Positions 47,001 through 54,965 of a stretch of 64,000 nt of DNA are shown here, one piece after another; the stretch's first letter is position 1, and every line of letters begins with the position of its first letter. The translations under genes and the position numbers were made by a program. Under the pieces are notes generated by a model. It ran no database searches. It was not told the DNA's origin and saw only the letters and a program-made list of their open reading frames with translations. Source of the DNA: Neodontobutis hainanensis (Eukaryota; Chordata; Actinopteri; Gobiiformes; Odontobutidae); assembly GCA_024349245.1 (NCBI GenBank), contig JALDNG010000025.1, positions 976,501-1,040,500 of the forward strand. Direction: 5' to 3'.

Positions 47001-50000
47001 GCTCGGCAAGACCGTTATGTGTTTAAGAGCCCCCAAGTTGTGTTTTACTGTAACTTCAGAAGCTCCAGACACGTGAGCAAAAGCGCCAAACTCATTGGTC
47101 GTATAGTTTTTGACGCGGCGCATCAAACCAAAAAAACAAACCCGAGGCGTTTTTTTATTTTTTTTTAAATGACGCTTTTACGCATGGCGTTTTTCGCGTC
47201 GGTGTGCACACTCACATTGGCGCCCATTGTTTAGTCACGAGACGTTAAACGTCAGCGAATATCGCGCGAAATTCGGTCTGGTGTGAACAGGCCTTTAGTG
47301 TGAAGTGGGGGTAAGCTTACACAATGGATCAAAGATCATCTTCTGTGTTAAATCATTAGCTTTTGTTCTGTTCTATGCAGGTCATATTGTGTTGAAGGGA
47401 AGGCAACAGATGTGGTAATAGAAGCACTTTTGAAATAAATGAAATAATTAACCAAATACCTTGCAGCAGTTGCACAGTTAAAGCAAAACAGTCAATAGCT
47501 TGTTTTAACTGTACTCAACATTGCAAGTATAGAGCTTTACAACAGGGATATATAGCCCTGTAATTCAGTCTGTAGATGATCTACTGATGGTGAGCAGATC
47601 CCAGACAGTCAGAGCAGCTGTGAAGCTACAGCTGCATTTCACGCTCTCATGTTTGACCCTGATATAATGTACAATATATTCTATATTTATAGTAGTTTTT
47701 CAGATTCATCCTAAAAAGGAAGCCTTTCAAAAGTGAAACCTCCTCAAAAGTTGGTCTAAAGTTAAAATTAGATCACAGTTTAAAATGTGGTGTAGTATTG
47801 TGGTGCAACAAGCTTAAATTTAACCTTGATTTACTGGAAAGGAAAACTAAACTTTGTTTTATTTAAATGGTTGTACAATGGAAATACAGATCAAACCATG
47901 ATTTGGAGCGGTTTGAATGTAAACTTTGTGTAACTGGGCCTTGTGTCTAGATAGTGCGAGTGTACATTAGCTCTTACTTGTGCATGTGCTCCAAGCCAGC
48001 GAAGATCATCACACTGTAGGACAGGCCACTCTGCACCAGGAAGTGAAGAGAGTACCTGGAAAAGAACACACAGACATCAGGAAGTTTAGCTGAAATGGGT
48101 GGTTTTGTGGCAGTTAGAAGTTTGCATTTCCCATGCCTATCTCTATGTGCCAATGTATCACTTAAAACCCTTGGTCTTTTTTACTACACATTTTCCTCTT
48201 CTGTCAGTTTTAAATCTGCATATTAGAAATGTTTTTATTTTTAATTTTTTTTTATGCAAGAAATCAATATATATAGTATGTGTGGTAACTGGTGTTTTAA
48301 CCTCCTGCAATAGACAAGATGTGTTATTATCCATGTGTGCCAATGCATACTGTAGTTTGAAAGAGGAAATGACAGCCTTATGAAACCACAGTGACACTAT
48401 CGGCTTGTGACAATAACCATTTGTAATCTCTAAGGTCACAGGACACAGCATGACAGCTCTGTGACATGGTCTATTTTAACACTTGTTTTAATTAAATGCT
48501 CTGCTGCAAGACTGGATCCATACTTGTTCCCAAAAATACACTCAGCAGCAGCACTAGCAGTTAACAGATGGGCTTTTGAAGGGCACAGCGTGTCTCGATC
48601 CCAACGTCAAGCCCTCCAGGAGTGCACAGAGATGCCACACTGAGTTAGTGGTGAGTCAACCATAAAGGAAAGGGCATCAGGAGCTGGCAGGGAGCACACG
48701 GAGAAAAAAACTGAGGAAATGGGTTCTCCGCTTTTTAGCCTTCTAAAAACGCCTGTACAGAGGGGGAATACATCCAAACAGAAAGTAAAGTTCTGCACAG
48801 CTACACAGGGGCTGCCCTCTGAGACCCAACAATGAGTTGCTGCAATGACAGCTAAATGGATGTATATTTGTGTTTTATGTAGCTGTGTGTTCACTGAAGC
48901 ATCCAGACATTTCAATATTAGAAAAACAAAAGATTTGGCCAAAGCAGCTAGAAAGTGAAATATAAATTACACTGTAAAAAATGTGGTTGCTGTGAAATAT
49001 ATGGCAACATAATGAAAGACATTACATTTCATTCTAAATATATAGTATATTTATATAAAAAGGGTATAATCTCAAAGAAAAAAGACCGCATCATACAGTA
49101 TATAGTTTTTGTTCATCCATCCAGTCTTATAATAGTGTAAATTCAAGTAATATATACACACTGTATATTCCAATTAATATCTAAATGGCAGGCAATATTA
49201 TGGAAATGTTCTAATTGTTGCTTAAATGCATATTGATGTAATGGTTAAATTTAGTATCTTTACATATTGTAACTGTAATGTGTGTTTTTTGATTAAGCTT
49301 ATTGCCCATTTATTTACAGTCAAAAGAAAGTCATCTGCGCATAATACAATTTTGTGTCGTTTTGTTCCATACTACCATACCAGACTACCATAGATCCTTT
49401 CTTTAATATTTAGATTCTGCCAAATGGCTATTGCTAATAAGAACAACAGGGGTGATAAGGGGCTTCCCTGAGCTGTGCCTAGTTTAAATGGTGCTGACAA
49501 AAGACTGTTTGTCAAAACAGATGCTGTGGGTGTTGTGTACAAAAGCTTTATTCAGTCTATAAAAAAATGAAAGACTTTTTTTTTCCAACACTACAAACAT
49601 GTATTCAATTTTATTGCAATTGAAAGCCTTTTCGGGGTCCATTGTTACAATGGCACCAGGTATTTGATGATGGATGAAAAAAGGTCAATCAACCCCTAAT
49701 AAATCTGGTCGGGTCTGTGTTCAGTGTTTGGCATTATCTGCTCTACCCTGTTAGCCAGTACTTTAGACAATTTGTTATGTCAGCTCCGGGAATACTGATT
49801 GGACTGCAGGAAGAAGAACATAATTCTGAGTCCTTGATTTTATTTAGGGTATTACTGTCTACAATTAAATCTTGTGGGGGCATTTTTTGCTAGACGTGTC
49901 AGCTGATTATTTTGTGTATAGCAAAATTTAAAAAGGCTCTGTTGTGCTAATAAAATATCCTTTTCTGCGTTCCTTATAATTAATATGTTCAAAAACACTT

Positions 50001-52014
50001 TGAATGTCTTTAATTCTCTGAACACCTCATCTGGCTTTGTTATAATCTTCTTCCAATTTTATTATTTTTATTACAATTTGGCGTTTTGCAGCTACCCGTT
50101 CCTTCTTTTTGTGACTTGTGTATAAGATTATCATTCCTCTCATGTATGCTTTATTATTTTGACCACAACTGAAAGTGGTATCTACTGCTTCAAACTAATC
50201 ATGGCTCAAGAGCAAAACTAGGCAAAGAAACATCAACAAAAATGGCCACATTTGATTCACAATGTTTCTGTATGAGATGCAATATGCTGTTGTGTAGTAG
50301 GCAAGACAAGGCAATTTTATTTATATAGCACAATTCATACACTGGGTAACTCAAAGTGCTTTACAGAAAAAAAGACAATTTACAAGATTTAGATTTGGAA
50401 TCATAAGAAAGATTAAAAGCATTATAAAAGAAGAAGAGTGCAGATAAAAAAAACATTTTAAGTTGTGGTTTAGGCGGAGCTAAAAAGGAAGGTTTTTAAC
50501 CTCCCCTTGAACATTGTCAAAGTTGAGGCTTGTTTTACTGCATCTGGGAGGTTGTTCCAGGTTTTTGCTGCTTGAAACGTAAACGCTGCTTCACCCTATT
50601 TAGTTCTAACTCTGGGCACGAGCAGGAGGCCTGTCCCAGATGTTCTCAGAGTCCGAGGAGGATCATAAGCTACTAGCATTTCAGAAATATATTCTGGTGC
50701 TAAACCATTTAGAGACTTGTAAACCAGCAGTGCTGTTTTAAAGTCTATTCTCTGAGCAACAGGAAGCCAGTGCAGAGATTTTAAAACTGGACTGATGTGG
50801 TTATACTTCCTGGTGTTAGTTAGAACCCGAGCAGCAGCGTTCTGAATAAGCTGAAGCTGTCTTAACCCTCGTTTTGAGAGACCAGTGAACAGGCCATTAC
50901 AGTAATCTAACCTGCTGGAGATAAAAGCATGAATAAGTTTCTCTAAGTCTGGTTGAGACATTATTCCTTTGACTCTGGAAATATTTTTAAGGTGATAAAA
51001 TGCAGATGATGTAATTGACTTAATGTGACTGTGGAAATTTAAGTCTGAGTCCATGATGACCCCTAGATTTCTAACCTGGTTTTTAGATTTTAGAGAAAGA
51101 GACTCGAGGTGACTGCTGACATTTTCTCTTTGTTTCTGTGGTCCAAAGATAATTATTTCAGTCTTGTTTCTGTTCAGTTGGAGAAAATTATTTTGCATCT
51201 ACACATCAATCTGTTCGATGCAGTGACACAGTGATGATGTTTTTATATATATGGCCCACTCATAGTGCACAGTGCTGCATCTTTGTCTGCCTCTTTGAAT
51301 ATAATAAACAAAGGTGCACTTATTTAGACATGGCAATAAGTCCACAGCTTGGTGCACTCGTAGACATTGCTTTCACTGGAACATAACCCGATTGGGACTG
51401 GGCTGTAATACTAGACTTTACCAACTGCAGAACCACACCACTCGTATCATGTGCATGATCCGTCTGTTTGCAGAGTGATCAGATAAAGCCCAGTTTCAGC
51501 CCGTGTGACCTGTTGACATTTCACCTGCTGTACTCCCTGGCTGTCTGGCAGCCTAGAGTTTCCTATGTTCACTCCTGTTTACACATGCACACCACTCTGA
51601 GAGGCTCTCTGCCAGACATACATTAGGTTGTCCATTACAGGGCAATAGCTTTCTGAATGGATCAGTTACTACCTGAAAGAGCCGTTTGCTTTCGCAGGGC
51701 TGTACTCTAGTTAGAGCAAGTGAGAATGGGAAAGAAGTATGACAAACACAAATGGAAATGGATTTCTAAAACCAACAATACTAAACCACTCAAATAATGT
51801 AACAACCTATCTTGTGGAAAAAATAAATAAAAATAAAAAAACGACATAAGCGACAGGAAGTCACCCACCAGCCAAAGCAGAAGAGAGCCAAGTAGAAACC
51901 CAGGAGAGTGGCCACCATGTGTCTGACGAAGGGACTGGTCTTACTAGGGTGGAGGTAGATCCGGAACCACACCGCCATGAGCAGGGCAAACAGCTGGCAG
52001 GCCACAAAGTTTAC
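23758..52014 (-). CDS. mboat2: Lysophospholipid acyltransferase 2, MBOAT family (12 exons; first coding exon not found)
   Basis: Multi-pass ER enzyme that transfers an acyl group from acyl-CoA to lysophosphatidylethanolamine and related lysolipids (Lands cycle). Twelve exons join in phase from 52014 to the stop at 23758-23760: 475 codons in the window. Conserved MBOAT features are NCNFMGILAGP, PKYYFVWTLADAINNAAGFG, the Asn-bearing LDNWNIQTSLWLKR, and the catalytic-histidine motif ALWHGVYPGYYLTF (His at about codon 349 of this fragment). The tail is basic and polar (VKKRRPAKRQQ, ending NQKEKAS). Mammalian MBOAT2 is about 520 residues with roughly 25 before the QVNF junction, so only the start is missing. 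All borders are GT/AG. Its neighbour kidins220 is downstream on the same strand, as in mammals. Confidence 0.97.
24452..25445 (-). mobile_element. Tc1-like element, family A, degenerate
   Basis: Left end acagttgtgctcataagttt; right portion with caaatggcttcacccaac; the extreme right end is lost. The minus strand shows transposase scraps with stops. In an mboat2 intron. Confidence 0.8.
26203..26354 (-). CDS. mboat2: mboat2 exon 12
   Basis: 152 nt: VRHNIRPYFLVSDAHKRIYD, VITWVSTQVAISYTVVPFVL, ending PSLKFY. Acceptor tttcag, donor gtatga. Confidence 0.96.
27590..27722 (-). CDS. mboat2: mboat2 exon 11, catalytic histidine
   Basis: 133 nt: VCYERCPINPTAATFLLSAL, then WHGVYPGYYLTF with the catalytic His, ending VTMAARA. 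Acceptor tccag, donor gtaagt. Confidence 0.97.
27897..29514 (-). mobile_element. Tc1-like element, family A, longest copy, transposase broken
   Basis: The two ends face each other (agttgtgctcataccctggc and its reversed form ending cacaactgta). The minus frame 28460-28101 is a transposase C-terminal part: GMGRTWTFQHDNNPNHKAKS, then WLQQHKVKVLDWPSQS. Here the D in QHDN is the second catalytic Asp; the sequence after WPSQS no longer reads as an intact catalytic end. The upstream frame 28949-28746 belongs to the same gene. It is split by a foreign piece at 28575-28750. In the intron between mboat2 exons 10 and 11. Confidence 0.85.
28575..28750. mobile_element. End fragment of a second Tc1-like family, nested
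   Basis: The caaaataatagcagtacaat start and agcattcatgatatgcacgc word belong to a different fish transposon end. Family A transposase sequence is on both sides, so it inserted, or was copied in, later. Confidence 0.65.
29665..29729 (-). CDS. mboat2: mboat2 exon 10
   Basis: 65 nt: FATSFKLFLDNWNIQTSLWL, then K and a split Arg. It holds the conserved Asn region of MBOAT enzymes. Acceptor tttcag, donor gtaaag. Confidence 0.96.
29764..29874. repeat. TA / GATA microsatellite
   Basis: A long run of (TA)n mixed with gata and gatata units, 20 nt from the mboat2 exon 9 donor. Likely length-variable. Confidence 0.95.
29893..29996 (-). CDS. mboat2: mboat2 exon 9
   Basis: 104 nt: ADAINNAAGFGFNGYNKDGS, then PRWDLISNLRILDIE. 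Acceptor gggcag. The donor gttcaa is a weak match beyond the GT. Just downstream lies a long TA/GATA microsatellite. Confidence 0.95.
30307..30499 (-). CDS. mboat2: mboat2 exon 8
   Basis: 193 nt: NAIVSKLCTCAISLAVYLSL, LPVEYAIDDEFL, ending LALRPKYYFVWTL. Acceptor ttccag, donor gtgagt. Confidence 0.96.
31418..32229 (+). mobile_element. hAT element with perfect 8-bp target duplication
   Basis: Ends TAGGGGTGTGC and TAGGGATGGGC (right end reversed). Flanks ccctatat at 31410-31417 and 32230-32237 are identical. It has repeated attcgaa words near both ends and a 27-nt T run inside. 812 bp, in the mboat2 intron between exons 7 and 8. Confidence 0.92.
31568..31819 (+). pseudogene. hAT transposase C-terminal dimerisation domain, remnant
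   Basis: The frame includes FGDDYRESSRDEWEQFLLE and DPIQWWNENTKRFTKLSRLA, then PATSVPSERVFSAAGLIVTD: the hAT-family C-terminal dimerisation signature (WW, P-S-ER-FS-AG). A stop follows where the family normally continues, and the rest (RLFPDHVDMLVFQEH) reads on past it in another frame. The catalytic core is missing. BED/ZBED-type hAT by resemblance. Confidence 0.85.
33207..33393 (-). CDS. mboat2: mboat2 exon 7
   Basis: 187 nt: MPSLLEYLSYNCNFMGILAG, PTCSYNDYKNFIEG, then a hydrophilic stretch ending SEPSPK. Acceptor tgcag, donor gtacag. Confidence 0.96.
33883..33937 (-). CDS. mboat2: mboat2 exon 6
   Basis: 55 nt: LTKREGQLSPSQQYLAI, with split Gly and Arg codons at the ends. Acceptor tcccag, donor gtatgt. 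The least conserved part of the chain, fixed by phase on both sides. Confidence 0.9.
34275..34650 (+). repeat. tRNA-derived SINE, near full length
   Basis: The head reads as a tRNA-like RNA polymerase III promoter: A box tggctcagtggtagagc and B box ggttcgattcc. A central part with tccttgggcaagacacttaa and a tail gtaagcgctttgagt...caatataaatccaat ending in (TTA)n follow. The tail resembles the L2 3' end at 50.30-50.36 kb. A second copy lies at 42.7 kb, reversed. Confidence 0.88.
34800..34932. mobile_element. Tc1-like family A end fragment
   Basis: Contains gggtcatttgggtagtttct and aataaatggcttcacccaac, the subterminal words of family A; it is joined directly to a LINE fragment. Confidence 0.7.
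34933..35575 (+). pseudogene. Non-LTR retrotransposon, reverse transcriptase fragment
   Basis: Across shifting frames: RRIRPIVEPQIQEEQCVF, VHMCFVDLEKVFDCIPHGIL (RT domain with its first Asp), LRQGSPL, and LLFAEDVIMLAPS where the catalytic FADD has become FAED. Frameshifts and stops show it is dead. It ends in a (GGAT)n tail (35541-35570), typical for this LINE type. Confidence 0.82.
36222..36412. repeat. Imperfect palindrome, MITE-like
   Basis: Arms such as acattgtatctac / gtagatacaatgt and atgtaacaaacta / tagtttgttacat pair around a short loop near 36310. It has no coding capacity. Confidence 0.65.
36490..36545 (-). CDS. mboat2: mboat2 exon 5
   Basis: 56 nt: PMMVITQKITSMAFEIHD, a core MBOAT motif. 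Acceptor caacag, donor gtaaga. Too short to show as an open frame; placed by family order and phase. Confidence 0.94.
38227..38322 (-). CDS. mboat2: mboat2 exon 4
   Basis: 96 nt: YCFIVTLGYLILCQITRVYV, then FDYGMYSADFTG. Acceptor ctccag, donor gtaagc. Confidence 0.95.
38953..39535 (-). mobile_element. hAT (ZBED-type) element copy 1, one end lost
   Basis: Reverse of the element at 53117-53822: it begins aggggtgtgccggttta and carries the same BED-region sequence on the minus strand. The other end breaks off after gacggttatagagttcta, before the terminal repeat. Confidence 0.8.
40000..40735 (+). pseudogene. Penelope-like retroelement, RT end and GIY-YIG endonuclease, frameshifted
   Basis: In one frame (from 39993) MIPYHPLQHKLGFIRTLQHR; then in the next frame (40168-40740) PKKQYPVHIKHGNTLHQKLV and SHVRILAREAKWFERGVKEA, ending PSLNGGGLRYLLPTISN. 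These are the RT-to-endonuclease linker and the GIY-YIG C-terminus of fish Penelope-type elements. A poly-A run at about 40412-40428 replaces coding sequence, and the central SYVGETKQ of the nuclease is out of frame. Not functional. Confidence 0.75.
40736..40990. mobile_element. Tc1-like family A end fragment
   Basis: Holds gaggatggttacctttagta, ggccaaaatcaccagggtat and aataaatggcttcaccca; abuts the Penelope fragment. Confidence 0.75.
41035..41075. mobile_element. Terminus of the Tc1/mariner family seen at 14.4-15.2 kb
   Basis: The tacaaacccaattccaaaag end is the reverse of the 15174 terminus; little else is left. Confidence 0.5.
42719..42946 (-). repeat. tRNA-derived SINE, copy 2, shortened
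   Basis: On the minus strand, ggggctcagtggtagagcgg and ggttcgattccccagttcat are the A- and B-box region; the agacacttaacccaccttgc word follows, and the tail is shortened to an aagcgctttgggt end near a T/A run. Confidence 0.85.
43330..44830 (-). pseudogene. RTE-type LINE: endonuclease to early RT, multiply frameshifted
   Basis: Minus frames in order: 44551-44321 (VMLNVVSAYARQVGCKQEE, endonuclease), 44324-44076 (GERVVIGADFNGQI, EFAKSMEMAVVNTYFQKRQE: the GADFN motif of APE-type nucleases), 44095-43886 (DYILSRCCNLMDISDCKEVV) and 43570-43328 (RKVRERWKEYFEGLINEEND, linker to RT). RT proper is missing. In mboat2 intron 3, antisense neutral (same strand as the gene). Confidence 0.82.
45088..45790 (-). 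pseudogene. L2-type LINE RT fragment, copy 1
   Basis: The minus frame 45740-45462 reads LGVIMDSDLNFHSHIKSITS, then SAFYHLKNISKVKG and ISSRLDYCN: the C-terminal RT thumb of L2 LINEs. Frame breaks follow. Closely similar to 50.3-51.2 kb. Confidence 0.85.
45870..46411. repeat. Unclassified repeat, shared with 6790-7270
   Basis: Shared words include tctcagaagggtctcaga, aaaataaaagctcac, aacatagtggt and agcagcgacgctgacgc, in the same order and orientation as at 6830-7215. Confidence 0.55.
46420..46552. mobile_element. 133-bp hAT MITE with perfect 8-bp target duplication
   Basis: Ends TAGGGATGGGCATTTT and TAGGGATGGGCATTAA (right end reversed). Flanks ttttaaag at 46412-46419 and 46553-46560 are identical. 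Confidence 0.92.
46600..47294 (-). mobile_element. PIF/Harbinger-like element with TTA target duplication
   Basis: Ends AGGCCCGTACACACCGGG and AGGCCTGTTCACACCAGA (right end reversed). TTA flanks it at 46597-46599 and 47295-47297. It is rich in CGCG words near the ends. It carries one MADF-like frame remnant on the minus strand. Confidence 0.85.
46814..46936 (-). pseudogene. MADF/Myb-like ORF start of a Harbinger element
   Basis: 40 codons: MKKMQGKMNVELLVSLVSEH, then KELYDKRDINYKNYLL and a stop. This resembles the start of MADF DNA-binding domains (LL-LV-EH--LYD), which Harbinger transposons encode as a second protein. Truncated. Confidence 0.5.
47978..48055 (-). CDS. mboat2: mboat2 exon 3
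   Basis: 78 nt: YSLHFLVQSGLSYSVMIFAG, then LEHMHK. A hydrophobic membrane segment. Acceptor ttccag, donor gtaaga. Confidence 0.95.
49290..50120 (-). pseudogene. L1-type LINE RT remnant
   Basis: The minus strand reads MDPEKAFNCNKIEYMFVVL (the RT DAEKAFD motif, mutated) near 49640-49580. Further down it reads GKPLITPVVL-like and CADDFLLTVNK (YADD region) near 49345-49315. Many stops. Confidence 0.6.
50303..51200 (-). pseudogene. L2-type LINE RT fragment, copy 2, with 3' end
   Basis: An open minus frame of 200 codons (51198-50596): LNRNKTEIIIFGPQKQRENV, LGVIMDSDLNFHSHIKSITS, RLDYCNGLFTGLSKRGLRQL, NAAARVLTNTRKYNHISPVL, LHWLPVAQRIDFKTALLVYK. This is the RT C-terminus of L2. 5'-truncated, as usual for LINEs. 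The 3' tail down to 50303 includes gtaaagcactttgagtt. Confidence 0.9.
51869..52014 (-). CDS. mboat2: mboat2 second coding exon
   Basis: 146 nt starting in phase 0 at VNFVACQLFALLMAVWFRIY and continuing SPFVRHMVATLLGFYLALFC. The border codon is Trp (TG|G), using donor gtgggt; a second gt three bases on would break the frame. Acceptor gtgcag. Confidence 0.96.
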
Positions 52015-53116
52015 CTGCACAAGACATGCAAACAAATAAAACAAAACTTTTTTTATTCAAGATCAAATAATTCAGTATCCAATAATGTAACCCAAGTAAA
52101 ACATTTGCCTTGTAGTTAAAACAGCTCAAGTTGCCTTCTGTTTGAATATGCTCCGGGTAGTTCTAGGAACATTTACGTATAAGCCAGGATGTACAGCCAA
52201 TAACAACATGATGAGATAAGACGCAAATATTTCTGCCTTTTATACAATGACGCAAAAAAACTGCATACTCAAAGAGTCTTGTGTAATATAAGCATTACAG
52301 AGCATATATCATAATACCCGCTACTACTGACAACCTACTCCCAGTCACATCAGCAATAGAGCTGTGGCTGCCTACCTCTCATTGATGTTCCGTCATTTTT
52401 TATTTACACTCTTGTATGGATTCTTCATTTCAATAAAGGCCTCTTTATTGTCATTTCAAGTGCTCTATTGGCAAATCCATTCATACTTCCATAAAACCCT
52501 TTGTGTTGTGATTTACATTTAATACAAAGCCACAAACATTTATTTGACACTGCAGCTGGTTTTACCTTTATGTCCTTATGTACCTTATGGTGGCGGGAGT
52601 AAATAGGTCGAGTTAAAGGATCCGTCTGGTCATGAGCAAGTGAAAGGCTGGAGACTCCATCCATTATCTATGGATGCTGCACGATTAAAGAGGGATGGGC
52701 AGGGACAGATATAGCCATGAGTCCATCCATCCGTTAGCCGCACGTCCAACAGATGCAGCCACAACTCACACAGAGCCCCGGTGATAATATCAGTGGCATT
52801 TAGCAGCCAGCTTTAGTTGATTTGTGCTGCAGATATTCACGGACATGTGACGGTCAATTATAGGAACATGATCTTTTGTGTCTCAGTTGTGATGGTATTG
52901 TTTAGTAACTGGGATAAAGGTGCACAAAAGTGACCAACTAAAGAGGAAGTTTAAACATAGAGCAAGGTTGAGGAAAGGCGCCAAACTTAGATGCCATTTC
53001 AAAAGAAAAATCCAAAAAGAAAATCAAGACAATAAAAAGGTTTCAAAGAAGGACATTAGAGTCTGGAAGTGAAAACTGACAAAGTTCCTTAGAAGAGAAA
53101 CAAAACCAGGTCTAAA

Positions 53117-53822
53117 TAGGGGTGTGACGGTTATTATATAACCGTGTGATCGGCGGTTATAGTTGAACACCGTCATTAGAACTCTATAACCGTCAAAACC
53201 GTGTCATTAAAATATTTTTTACAAACATTTTTTATCAAAAATTATTTTCATTTTTTGATAGGGGATCATAACATGCGCAATATATCGGGAGACATGGTTT
53301 TTACCACTTAATGAAGTTTTGTAAATCGTCAGACATGATATTTACCACTTCATTAAATTTTGCTTTGTAGAAAACCTTTCTTAAAAACAAATTTCGTTTT
53401 GTACAAATTTTATCTTAATTTTAATAAATGTTTCATCAACCAATTGCATGTATTTTAATAAATAAAAAGCAAATATAGCAAACAATGACAACCGTGACAT
53501 GGAAGCGCCACCGCGCCGTGTTCACTTGCAAAATGAAAATGAAACTCAGCATACCTTAGCATTAGCAATTTCGTGAAGAAAGGTAAAACCATGGATCTCG
53601 TTGTGAAAAAAAATGTTACATCGCCTATATGGGCACATTTCGGGTTTAAACCAGATGAGCCTCTGTGCAGAATATGTGGAAAAACGGTATTTGTTACAAA
53701 TGCCAATACAACTAATCTCCGTAACCATCTTACCCCCCCTCCCCCGCCCACTTCCCCCGCCGACGTCACATTTGACTCACGTCATAACCGTCATCACCAA
53801 TTCTTAAACCGGCACACCCCTA
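53117..53822 (+). mobile_element. hAT (ZBED-type) element copy 2 with perfect 8-bp target duplication
   Basis: Ends TAGGGGTGTGACGGTTA and TAGGGGTGTGCCGGTTTA (right end reversed). Flanks ggtctaaa at 53109-53116 and 53823-53830 are identical. The element carries only the start of a transposase gene. Confidence 0.92.
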
Positions 53823-53875
53823 GGTCTAAACCTTCAAACCTACTTCCAGATGCCTTTTTTAAAACCTTTTCCTGA
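53591..53875 (+). pseudogene. BED zinc-finger start of a hAT transposase
   Basis: MDLVVKKNVTSPIWAHFGFK followed by CRICGKTVFVTNANTTNLRN and HL: a C-x2-C...N-L-x2-H BED finger. It then runs into proline-rich and terminal-repeat sequence, so only the DNA-binding head remains. Confidence 0.8.
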
Positions 53876-54744
53876 AAATGTCCTGGATGACTGAGAACCT
53901 CCACAGACACAAAATTTTAACTTGATGTTAAACTTAAAGAAAAAGAGTATTTTTTCTGAGCTTAAGGATTTAGTTTCTGAAATGATCTTGTTCTCCAGAC
54001 GACCTACACAAAAAACAAAGTCTGGCGGATTCATTTTTTTTTCAAGGTCAAGTTACGTAACCTAACTCCACCAGATGGAACTGCTCACAGAACATATCTG
54101 AGAAGGCTACCGTTGAAAGTGTGAAAAAGGTGGCGCCCTCTGTTGTAAACTTGGTATGTGATTGGATAAAGCACCAACTAGTATCCGCCTACCACGAGAT
54201 TTGTTTTAGCCAATTATAGCAACGATTCATTGTGACGTGTGGCTGAAGAAACAAACCGCTGTAACAATAACAGTTTTTGCAAAGTGAATTTGTGAATAAA
54301 CGTGAACATTAACTAACACTAAAGACTACCATAGATATGCCAAAGCCAGTAGGATGTAGAGCACAAAGTTCTTTTCCTTCTAGAAAATTCTGTATTGGCA
54401 CATTTTTTAGTGTTAGTGAAAGACGTTAGTCTTTCAGCGTAGCCATATTGATAACAAAGAGGATAAGAAGATGCTTGCTGCATTTGTCAAATTAAAAGCC
54501 CGCCTCTTCCTGTTTGTGCTGCCACATCATTGGTCACAAGAGGCCAGTAAGCCCATGGTTTGGCTCAAGGCTTAGCTTGGGGCAATACAAGATGGATTTA
54601 CCAGAGTTTGGAAAACTCCCAAATCTCACAGGATTCCAGCTGCAGCACCAGGTTACAAGTTGCGTAAGCCAGAGGTGAAAGCACAGTCTGTATTTGGTCA
54701 TTTTAGATGTTTTAATGGCTAATTTCACTCAAGGGGTATGTATT

Positions 54745-54965
54745 TACAGCAAGAAGGTCCTGGGTTTGATTCCCATCCAGGGCAGGGCCTTTTTGTGTGG
54801 AGTTTGCATGTTCTCCCCATATCTGTGTAGTTTTCCTCCATGTACTCCGGTTTCCCCTACCACAGAAAACATGTACAATAGTCCCCCCCCCCACACACAC
54901 ACACATGGGGCCAGGTTGTCATTGTAAATGAGAATTGGTTCTCAATTGACCTACCTGGTTAAGTA
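54745..54965 (+). repeat. Fish interspersed repeat (family R relative)
   Basis: gtcctgggtttgattcccat, gtggagtttgcatgttctcc and gaattggttctcaattgacc are family words. It contains a C-run followed by a (CA)n stretch at about 54880-54905. Confidence 0.65.

Larger units (their letters stand above)
38323..47977. other. mboat2 intron between exons 3 and 4, a transposon graveyard
   Basis: 9.7 kb with hAT, Penelope, Tc1, SINE, RTE, L2, MITE and Harbinger remnants one after another (listed separately). Unassigned parts (39.54-39.99, 41.1-42.7, 47.3-47.97 kb) hold nothing I can name. Confidence 0.7.

Noticed and set aside
46848..47168. 106-codon open frame, plus strand
   Set aside because: It is antisense to the MADF-like remnant inside the Harbinger element; a shadow frame.
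48607..48942. 111-codon open frame, minus strand
   Set aside because: No family signature, composition like the surrounding intron, no splice or promoter context; probably chance.
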